Part shown: positions 1 through 7,422 of the stretch, one piece after another
How the letters are laid out: each line of letters begins with the position of its first letter
Position numbering within the stretch: the first letter of the stretch is position 1
Assembly: GCA_036939975.1 (NCBI GenBank)
Contig: JALLPB010002745.1
Span: forward strand, 1-16,829
Direction of reading: 5' to 3'
DNA length: 16,829 nt
Origin: Cyclostephanos tholiformis
Lineage: Eukaryota > Bacillariophyta > Thalassiosirophyceae > Thalassiosirales > Thalassiosiraceae
The notes under the pieces: model-generated
What the model saw: only the letters and a program-made list of their open reading frames with translations
What the model was told of the DNA's origin: nothing
Database searches by the model: none
Translations under genes and position numbers: made by a program

Positions 1-120
1 GCGGAATACCAGGGGACGCCCTTCATTTCCACCCTTGCCTGTTCACCGGATCCCTCATTCTTCAGAAGATAACATTGTGTAGTCAAATAAAAATAACGGA
101 CCCATATTCTCCAAACGCAC

Positions 121-2298
121 ATGGCCATCGCCGTGATCCTCGTGCCCGCGGACGCGAATCGACCGTTGGAAACCCACCGCGTTTCGTGGGACGAATATCC
201 GACGTCGTCCACCGAACGAGGATGTCATCATCCGTATCATCGATACCGGGAGGACGTATCGAACGTGATGAAACTGAAATCGACGGAGGAATATCATCAT
301 CGCCTAATCGAGATGCCATTGTTGCGTCCGTGCGACGACGTACCGGGACTCTTCGCTCACTTCCTCGACGGATCAACATCGACGACGACGACGGTGGGGG
401 GGTTGGCGACGACGAGGAGTAGTCGTTGGCATGAAAGGAACGTCCGGGCGACGCGCCTTGCGATGTCGTGCGGACTTATCTCGATCAGATTCCACGGTCC
501 GGTATTGCTCGTTCGGTCGTACGTCGGGGGCGGATGTCGATGCGTCGATTTGAGCGTCATGGACGTATGGGGTCCGACGTGCGTGAGTTCCGATTTGCGC
601 CCGCGCGTGCAACGGCTGGTCGCGACCGATTTGGGACTCTCGTCGTACGGTGGGGGAGGATCGGGGGGTGGGGGTGGGCGTGGGAACGCCGCCGCCGCCG
701 CCGACGACGACGACTCGACGGCCGATGTGCCGGAATGGCTGGCGAATGCGGCGAGACAAAATTATCACGACGTCGTCGAATTGCGCAAGGTCGTATCGGC
801 GATGAACCGTCCCGATGCGCACGACGATGGGGACGAAGGCGAGGGCGACGTCGATGGCGATGACGACTTCGAGATTCGCGAGATGACGACGAATGCGATA
901 GTGACGCTCGCGTCTCGCACAACGACGAAAACGACGGCGACGAAGACGATGGAATTCGTTGCCAATTCCCCATTGTGCATACACTGTCGAAGGGCATCGT
1001 CGGCATTGTGCGAACATTGCGAGGGGGTCTACTTCTGTTCGACGGATACTACGACGGACGATGGCGGTAGGAATGGATGCAAGGAGGATGGTTGGTCGCA
1101 CGAATGCCTCTGTTCGACGTGGCGCATCTACTCGCGTACGAACCGCGAGGAACTATCGAACTTCGACGATGGATACTTCGGCGCGTGGCAGAAGGACCTG
1201 ATTTCACGATCCCATCAATTGGGCGAGGGACCGTACGAGGATTTCCTCCTTTCCATCGGAATCGATGGGGAGGGCTGCGAATCCTGGTGGAGGACCGAAA
1301 TTGGCGGTTGGTCCAGTGGACAATGCGCTCGCGTCGATCCCGCGATACGTAAATCATACGCCCAAGGATTCCATCCCATCGGCGATATGCCCCCGGAACG
1401 CCGGATCACAATGGAGGATATCGAGAGATGCGATCCGAGTGTCACGACGAACCCTTGTGGCCTAGTAACCCTTTCCTCGTGGAGGGATTACTACACATTG
1501 CGAAATATTCCGCCGACGAGTCCGGTTTGCCTGCTGTGCACATTTCCTCTGACCGTATATCACGCCATCGAGCGATATGGCGAGGTTCCAGTGACCGTCG
1601 CGCGGATGTTGAATCGTCCCCTTCGCATACACGTGGTGGGCGCCGAGAAGGAGGTGAACTTTTTGGATCTCTTCAAGGAACTGTCTTTCCTCCTTCCGAT
1701 GGACGTCGAGGTTCGTTATGTGTGCCCATCTCCATTCCGTGATCATGAGCATTCATCCTTCCCCCCCCCCCCCCCCCCCCCCCCTCGTGTTAAGGCGACT
1801 CACCCCATGTCCGCCTAATTGTTGTGCTCTTCTCTCTAGCTGGAACTAGTCTTCGTGGTTCGAGAGGATATGTTCCCCACGAATACGACATGTCAAAGAC
1901 CAAGGCGAGGTGATAAATTCTCATTGAGGATCGATTCCGAAGGGATGGTGATCGGTGTTGTCAGCGGTACGTACGGCGGTGAGACTCTGGATCCTAATTT
2001 CGATATCGGCACGGGACCGCCGGACATGATCGTGGCCATGAATGCCGGTCTATATGCGTACGAAAGCTGGAGATTCGTCGTTAGCTATCTCCATCATAAC
2101 AGGGGCGTCGTTGGCGTGTTTACCGATTACAACGAGTACAGCGGTGTTAATTGCGCGGCCCTGGGCGGGGATAAGAGCCGTCGAAGTCTTACCGTGAATC
2201 CCTTTCGGCAGCCCCGAGCCATGCCAGTCTACTCCATGAATCTACCCCAATTCTGCAACGGCTTCCTGTACGTTTTCAACGAACAGGAACTAGAATAA
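121..2298 (+). CDS. MYND zinc-finger protein with MSS51-like C-terminal domain (two exons)
   Basis: Exons are 121-1710 and 1840-2298, joined in phase 0 and giving about 682 residues. The MYND-type zinc finger spans about residues 286-331: C286-x2-C289, C297-x2-C300, C306, C320, H327 and C331. About 13 Thr/Asp/Gly-rich residues separate C306 from C320, where the usual spacing is about three. Residues from about 450 to the end, with the conserved order SSWRDYY, PLTVYHAIE, LNRPLRIHVVG and FLDLFKEL, then exon 2, resemble the C-terminal domain shared with the MSS51 family. MYND fingers usually bind proteins. Yeast Mss51 is a mitochondrial COX1 translation factor, but many algal relatives are uncharacterised, so that role should not be transferred. 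Residues 178-200 are a Gly/Ala/Asp low-complexity linker. The start at 121 is the first ATG of the open frame; 268 is an alternative. The gene converges on the MATE gene. Domain calls are from memory of the families. Confidence 0.82.
1711..1839 (+). other. Intron of the MYND/MSS51-like gene, with a poly-C run
   Basis: This is a 129-nt GT-AG intron with donor GAG|GTTCGT and acceptor TCTCTCTAG|CTG. It is phase 0 and its length is a multiple of three, but retention would end translation at TAA 1816-1818. Removing it joins DVE to LELVFV, which restores the continuity expected in the domain. It holds a run of 24 C (1761-1784) upstream of the acceptor, an extreme pyrimidine tract. Confidence 0.85.
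1761..1784. repeat. Poly-C run (C24) inside an intron
   Basis: Twenty-four consecutive C lie in the intron of the MYND gene, about 55 bases before the acceptor. The run may serve as, or sit beside, the polypyrimidine tract. The length may be inexact because such runs are sequenced and assembled poorly. Confidence 0.9.
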
Positions 2299-2634
2299 TA
2301 ACAAAATCGAACCATTCTACGAATATTTCGAAAGATTGCAACGACGAGGCACAATTTCTTTGCCTTACTCTTTCAGAAGTTTGATGGTGGATCTACTAGC
2401 TAACGATCAAAGTGCCGTGAGACATCATCACATCGCAAACTCGTACGCATCATGTATAACACACATATTTTTTCCCCAAAAATGCTCTAAATAGCGGCGG
2501 CAACTACCTGTCGTTGTAGGAAGCATCAGCGGCGACAGCATAATAAAATTTGATTAGATTAGCTCAATATTACCCATCACTGCGTGTCAGTGATGACGAT
2601 ATATCCCCAACGTCACTAGGCGGCCCTCTTCGTC
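2299..2634. other. Intergenic region between convergent genes
   Basis: These 336 bases separate the stop of the MYND gene from the stop of the minus-strand MATE gene, so both 3' ends must be processed here. An AATAAA-like signal near 2542 could serve the plus-strand gene, although it lies well downstream of that stop. I see no convincing coding sequence. A perfect hairpin lies at 2575-2595. Confidence 0.6.
2575..2595. other. Perfect 8-bp hairpin in the convergent 3' region
   Basis: The arms CATCACTG and CAGTGATG pair perfectly around the 5-base loop CGTGT. It lies 40 bases beyond the MATE stop, so it would fall in the MATE 3' UTR and may also be reached by read-through of the opposing gene. 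Its role is unknown; it could be chance or an RNA-processing structure. Confidence 0.5.
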
Positions 2635-4665
2635 TTAATCACTCCTGGCCATCAACAGCCTCCCCGCGAAGCACGACGATCGGAAAAGCTGGAAGAGCGC
2701 GAAGCATATCCACACCTGCGAGACCGCCCCCCCCCCCGCTCTTATCCTCCGTAGTATCGGAGGCAAAAGCGCCGTGCTGAGGAGGTAAACGCCCGCGAGG
2801 TACGATAGTTCCTTCCTCGCGATGAGCGTTCCCTCCGACACCGCCACGGGCGCAGTCATCAGTATCGCACTAGCGAGTATCGACGCCAGCGGTCGCGCCG
2901 CCGCCTGCACGGCCGGGTCCTTGGTGACAATCCCGGGGAGGAAAGCCACGATCGAGCCGACGACGGTTGCGATGACGATCCCCGCCAGCAGTCCGATCTT
3001 TTCCAACCTAAGAACGAGCCGATTCGACGCCGCCCTCCACTCGATCGGATCCGCCGCGCCCATCGTCCCCCCCCTCCCCGACTGCGTCGTTACGGGGAGG
3101 ACGCCGTAGGCCGGGAGGAAGGTCTGTGCCGTCTGCGAAATAACCTCCATGAACGGACTCGCGAAGAAGAAGAGCGATAACGCGATCTGATGCGCGGCGA
3201 GCGTGATCGGCTGTCCGGGCAGGCCCGCGGCGGCGTTGGTCATGAACCCGAACGCCGATATCTTCCCGAGGATGAGAGTCAATACAGGAGCGGCGAATTT
3301 CAGGAACGTCCTCGAACCGATCTCGTCCGGCTTGCCCCTCGTGATCCATCGGGGCAGCAGTCCCAACGACGATCCCCTGGAGAGCAATTTCTTACGAGCC
3401 GCGGGTATCATAGCGACGGTACCCGCTAATTGGGCAAGGAGCGTCGCGATCGCCGCTCCCTTCAATCCCATACGATATCGGGTAACCAGGAGGTAATCGC
3501 CGATTATGTTGACTATCGTGCTGTACAGGATGGAAACCAACGGCGTGACGCTATCCTTGGCACCGAGCAACGCGGCCTGTAGTACGCCACCGAGGAGGGA
3601 GGTTGGCATGGACAGGGCGCGTATTTTGACGTACTCGTGGGCGGCGTCTAGGAGTCCGGGCGAGGCGGCGGCCTCAGGCCCTGTTAATTTTTTTTTATCC
3701 GTCGAGGAACGACGAATGTAAGACAAGGGGGCAAAAGCGGCGCATGATGGGCCACGCGTTAGAGCATGATTATCGATGAAAAGACATGAATTTTCACATT
3801 CCGTCTCAATAATACCACGCCGTCCGTCCAATCATCTCGATGAGTACCGAACGAACGTCCGGTCGGGCTTTTCGATCCACTGAGATGTGCAACGCCGCCG
3901 CATCATCACTTCGCAAAAAATAGCGCTAACATATATAATTCGCCCCCCCTCAGTAAACTCACCGATGTAAAGCGCGATCAAAGGCCTAGCTACGGCCAGG
4001 AGAAATATCATGAGTCCTATGCCCGAGTACAAGCTCGTCCTCGCCGCGGTTCGGACCACACCCTCCCCCGGAAGCTCGTCGTTCCCCATATCGTTCTTCC
4101 TCCTCCCGCCGCCCATCGAGACGACCCCCCCCCCCCCCCCCGACGGGACGGACGCGGACGCCAGGGCGCTGGCATATAGGTTCGTCGTGGCGACGTTGAG
4201 GAACGCGAACAGGTACAGGCTACCGTCGATGAAGGTCGTGGCAGGGCCGAGCGCCGCGAGCTGTGACGCGCTCGACATCGTCGACCCGACGCCGACGCCG
4301 ACGGCGCCCGCCCTGGCGCTCAGACCTACGAACGACGTGTCGACCAGCGATAACAACGGTCCGGATATCCACAATGCCAAACACGGCAGGTAGAATTTGG
4401 CGATGCGGTAATTCGTCGGCGGTTCCGGGGGCGGCATAGACGACGATGCGGCGGGGGCGGTGGATGATATGCCATCGCCGACGGCGCCGGCGCGGAGGCG
4501 GGCGAGGGAGGGCCTCGACCGCGCGTCGCGATCGGCGCGACGGACTTCGAACGATCGCGACGACGACGCGACTCCGATGCCACCGCTCGAGGCGAAGGCG
4601 CGACTTTCCGTCGGGAGGGCGAGTAGGAGTACCATCGCGCGGAGGAGGAGGGCGCGTAGGACCAT
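2635..4665 (-). CDS. MATE-family efflux transporter, probably plastid-targeted (two exons)
   Basis: Exons on the minus strand are 4665-3963 and 3680-2635. They join in phase 1 within a Gly codon and give about 582 residues. The MATE signature is clear: SLVDTSFVG (about 106-114), QLAALGPAT (135-143), [11 protein letters not shown] (155-165), and after the splice RALSMP and [12 protein letters not shown]. Repeated hydrophobic segments fit the 12-helix fold, and the C-terminus with ALFQLFRSS is typical. MATE proteins export organic compounds using H+ or Na+ gradients; the substrate here is unknown. The start at 4665 was chosen because it opens with a hydrophobic signal ([16 protein letters not shown]) followed by SRA-FAS, resembling the diatom Ala|Phe plastid presequence and then a Ser/Arg-rich transit-like stretch. 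The frame is open upstream to 4881, so a longer start is possible but would bury the signal. A run of 17 G in exon 1 encodes poly-Gly in a loop. An E2F-like inverted repeat lies about 195-215 bp upstream. Confidence 0.9.
2727..2737. repeat. Poly-C run (C11) in MATE exon 2
   Basis: Eleven C on the plus strand encode a short Gly stretch in the C-terminal part of the MATE protein. The reading frame is correct on both sides, since typical MATE C-terminal residues follow. Confidence 0.85.
3681..3962 (-). other. Intron of the MATE gene
   Basis: This is a 282-nt GT-AG intron on the minus strand. The donor is ATCG|GTGAGT at 3962 and the acceptor is TTAACAG|GGCCT at 3681. It interrupts a Gly codon after ALYI. 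Without splicing the frame runs into about 20 unrelated residues and a stop. Splicing joins ALYIG to an acidic linker and [11 protein letters not shown], as expected between MATE helices. Confidence 0.87.
4125..4141. repeat. Poly-C run (C17) in MATE exon 1
   Basis: Seventeen consecutive C on the plus strand (G17 in the mRNA) encode five Gly residues at about positions 176-180 of the MATE protein. They fall in a loop between the second helix region and the segment beginning [11 protein letters not shown]. The frame is right on both sides, so the run length given keeps the protein intact. Confidence 0.9.
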
Positions 4666-5384
4666 TGGTGATATTGATTTATCGAAGAGAGGATATGTCG
4701 ATGATTGAAAAAGGAGGACGGAGGAGAGAGAGAGAGAGGCGCGAGGAGAGGCAGGTGCGGTGGGGGGCGGGTCGGTCGGCGATGTCCCGTCGATCGGCGG
4801 AGCGTCACTCAACAAAACAAATCCGACGTTTTTTTTCGGTCGTTGGGTGTTTTGTTCTCGGCGGGAAACACTTCCCGCCATCGGCCATCAGAGAAGTCAT
4901 ACCTAATTATTTTTTTCTCTTAGCGCCTCCCGGGGAGAAGATGGCAAGAGAGGATTTTTTTCCTCCCGGTCCCGGACGTCAAGAAGAGCCATGGCCATCC
5001 CATGTTTGTACATCCCAAAGGAAAGGAGGACGCGCCGCCTCCTCTAAAGAAGAGCGCATGAAATAACGCGTCATCGTATCCGGCACGCGCGCACGGGGGG
5101 ATGGGGGGGGATTATTTTTCGAGATTGGGGGGAGGATCGGTGCAACGCTCCTACTCTCGGCGTTTACTGCTTCAGGTGATGCATAAATGATGATGTATTT
5201 CACCTGAGATCGCACGCGGAGACCCGGCGGCCCCCGACGGCCCAAACAATGCTGCCATCGTCTACGGCCCGATGTCGTCACATATCTAGTATCCGTGATT
5301 TCATTTCTAGGCATTAGAATACTGCATCGAAAGAGCATCACTTTACAACTGCATGCAACACCAATCTTTGTGGGGTCTCATGAT
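4666..5384. other. Gene-free upstream region of the MATE gene
   Basis: About 720 bases with no convincing gene. The part next to the MATE start is GA-rich on the plus strand, so it is CT-rich in the MATE direction and suits a 5' UTR or core promoter. It contains the E2F-like inverted repeat at 4860-4879, G-rich runs near 5095-5135, and an imperfect stem at 5172-5207 (TCAGGTGA and TCACCTGA, 20 bases apart). Open frames here have no recognisable domains. Confidence 0.55.
4860..4879. promoter_or_regulatory. E2F-like perfect inverted repeat upstream of the MATE gene
   Basis: GGCGGGAA and TTCCCGCC are perfect inverted copies separated by ACAC. Each half contains the E2F/DP core (TTTCCCGC type). 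The right half runs on into a 19-base sequence (4872-4890) found again at 7269-7287, upstream of the helicase gene. Binding is inferred from the known E2F consensus, not shown. Confidence 0.5.
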
Positions 5385-6599
5385 GAGTTTTCGAAGGACA
5401 ACAACACAGAAACGATGAGCGATGTGATGTGTCGCCCAGCTGAAATGACCATCATTTCTGGTCTCTCATCTGGAATGGACTCAGGTGGTAAAGGCAAGAT
5501 GCGGACGTGAGAAGTATGCTTCATATAATATATTATGACAGAGTATAGTACGATAGAGAAATTATCATGCAAAATCTCTTTGATCTGCTCCTACCTCTGT
5601 CAACTGAACTGATGTTTTCATGCCTCGAAGGGAGATTTCGTCTCGAGATTTTGCGAGCTCAATGGTGATTCGACATCAGCAATCAAGTGTCTGATACTCT
5701 TCACCGATGCCCCGTCGCATGGTTTGGTCTCACCCTTGTTTATAGGAGAGAGCAGCTATGACAACTACCTGACCCATCACCCTGATGGGCTGAAACTGAA
5801 TGATGTCATGTCATGTTTGCTCTCAAAAGATATAGATCTTTTCTTTTGTTCATATTATCCGAGCTCCACTGTTCAGACAGAGGAAGAGTTTTCAAGTATC
5901 ATGGCAAATCATCCCGATAACAAGTCAAAGCATAGCACAATAAGGATTCCAATGGTCCCTAAAAGTCAGCATCATACAAATACGGACAATATTAACAAGC
6001 AAGGAAGGCATTGCATCTTTGTCCTTGATGAGAGTACTTCCATGAGCAGTTCGTGGAGTGGCGTCATTGTGGCATACAGGCAATACATTGAAAAGCGGAA
6101 GCAGAGTCAGAGTGACTCTGATATAGTTTCAGTCGTTCAGTTTGACAGCGTTTCCTGAATCACAGTGAACAATGTATCTCTATCATATGCCCCCATGCAA
6201 CTGGCCCATAATAATGGTGGGACTAGCTTTCATCCTGCGGCATTAGCGCATGTATGCTTGCTTGGGACACACCGTCGTTACACACACCGGCAATCATCTT
6301 CATGAGTGATGATGCAGCCAATGATGCATCTGCTGCAGCTCGAGAATTTACTATATTGAATGACCATGTCTCATGAACGACACTCAAAGATCTCGAGCTG
6401 AACGTGATAGCTTTTGGAGGCGGAGCATGTCTTGCGAAAGGTCTATTCAAGTGCAAACGCAGCAGATATTGCAAGTGTTTTTGTTGTGATTGCAACAAAT
6501 GAAGATGTTACCATGGTGTTGAAATCCGAGAATTCTGAGCACATCTCAGATGCAGTTTCGGACAAGTTAACCCTCGAGTATTTTGAAAGTTACAAATGA
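5385..6599 (+). pseudogene. Degraded von Willebrand factor A (vWA) domain gene
   Basis: Two vWA-like parts can be read. The first (about 5613-5900) carries IKCLILFTDAPSHG, HHPDGLKLNDVM and LLSKDIDLFFC, like the end of a vWA domain in vWA/alpha-kinase-type proteins. The second (about 6010-6599) has FVLDESTSM (a D-x-S-x-S metal site), GGTSFHPAL, IIFMSDDAAND, ELNVIAFGGGA, and a final stretch with YSSANAAD and HISDAVSDKLTLEYF. The gene is broken. TGA at 6156-6158 interrupts the second domain; coding then moves to another frame near 6245-6260, meets TGA at 6374-6376, and moves again near 6415-6435. Coding-like residues with PAEMTIISGLSSGMD at 5380-5500 may be an earlier part, separated by a decayed stretch or an intron, so the left end is uncertain. 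The intact protein would probably have bound a ligand through its metal site. The sequence is less GC-rich than its neighbours. Confidence 0.78.
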
Positions 6600-6743
6600 G
6601 GAGGTGAGGTGGATCGACACATCGGTGTGAGGAGAGAAGTTACGAATACACGTAGAAGCAGATATTTGATAGGGTTGAGTGTACACGGAGAAAAACACGT
6701 TAATGACGGATAGACATTGTACGGCTCCCTCACCAATTCTTTA

Positions 6744-6775
6744 TTTTTTTTTGGGGGGGGGGGGGGGGGGGGGGG
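6744..6775. repeat. T9-G23 homopolymer block
   Basis: Nine T (6744-6752) are followed directly by 23 G (6753-6775). A second block of the same layout begins about 86 bases downstream. Run lengths are uncertain in any assembly. Confidence 0.85.
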
Positions 6776-6829
6776 ATGTGGGTGTGTATGGTAGTGTGTG
6801 ATGTGGTTCACCTAACAGGGCCGCGCCGC

Positions 6830-6864
6830 TTTTTTTGNGGGGGGGGTGGGGGGGGGGGGGGGGG
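6830..6864. repeat. T7-G-run homopolymer block with an ambiguous base
   Basis: Seven T (6830-6836) are followed by G-N-G8-T-G17. The N at 6838 marks an unresolved base call. The layout repeats that of the 6744-6775 block, so this may be a local duplication or an assembly problem at homopolymers. Confidence 0.8.
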
Positions 6865-7267
6865 AGATGGAAGAGAAATGTGGACACGGGTATCGGGCGC
6901 ATGCGTAATGGGTGCACGACATGCCCCCCACATCCCACATCGCGTACCCTCCCCCCTCCACCCCCGCGTGCGCAGTTCATGACCTCGCGGGGGAATTCGA
7001 ACCACGGGAGAAAGATGGAGAGGGTTCGATCCAATGGGTCCGGTACCGATTCCTTACAAAAAGCGGTGCACTCGATTGGGAGATGGGATGAGCTTGCCCC
7101 CCCGTATATTTCATGGGGATAAATCATGACGACAGCCACCGTCGATATCCCACCTCCTCCTCGCTCTCTCCTCTCTCTGTCCAGCATTCGTTGGGTGAGA
7201 TGCTATTATTTTATGTGTCATGTTGCGCTGTACTGTTCCATACTCACACACCGTAAAATACTCATTC

Positions 7268-7276
7268 TTTCCCGCC
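7268..7276 (+). promoter_or_regulatory. E2F-like site upstream of the helicase gene
   Basis: TTTCCCGCC matches the E2F/DP consensus. It continues to 7287 as part of a 19-base sequence identical to 4872-4890 near the MATE gene. It lies about 147 bp before the chosen helicase ATG, in the likely promoter or 5' UTR. Function is inferred from the motif and its duplication. Confidence 0.45.
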
Positions 7277-7422
7277 ATCGGCCATCAACCTCCGTCCCGC
7301 GCGCGCCACACAAGCCAGCGGTAGAAGAAGAAACGAAGAAAAAACTAGTACTCTCTCTATCCTACCCCATTCAACATAAAATATATAATCATCATCAACA
7401 CAACCAACAACCGACAACCGCC

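Larger units (their letters stand above)
6600..7422. other. Gene-free region with T/G runs, upstream of the helicase gene
   Basis: About 820 bases without a supported gene. The left part holds two T-run/G-run blocks (6744-6775 and 6830-6864), the second containing the window's only N. Positions 6890-7120 have no recognisable content. The right part (7126-7422) is in frame with the helicase but reads as 5' UTR: it is rich in CT, CA and AT and carries an E2F-like site at 7268-7276. Confidence 0.55.

Noticed and set aside
373..1101. Minus-strand open frame of 242 codons opposite the MYND gene
   Set aside because: It is Arg/Val-rich, has no domain, and lies fully opposite a coding exon with recognisable zinc-finger and MSS51-like sequence. 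CGA-rich codons rarely give stops on the other strand.
3700..3831. Start of a separate minus-strand protein at 3831
   Set aside because: This stretch is intron sequence. MATE-like residues begin only after the acceptor at 3681.
4666..4881. N-terminal extension of the MATE protein to 4881
   Set aside because: The stretch is low-complexity and the start at 4665 gives a clean signal segment followed by an Ala-Phe motif.
5172..5207. Inverted repeat TCAGGTGA and TCACCTGA as a regulatory hairpin
   Set aside because: The 20-base loop and lack of further pairing make it weak. It is mentioned within the intergenic entry only.
4979..5341. Minus-strand open frame of 120 codons upstream of the MATE gene
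   Set aside because: No domain, unusual composition and no supporting context; probably chance.
7015..7040. tRNA T-arm-like GGTTCGATCC
   Set aside because: The flanking bases do not form the 5-bp T stem and no acceptor or anticodon arm was found on either strand.
7126..7422. N-terminal extension of the helicase to ATG 7126
   Set aside because: The extra 99 codons read like UTR, with CT/CA/AT-rich tracts, and would bury the hydrophobic start at 7423, which has a better start context. It cannot be fully excluded.
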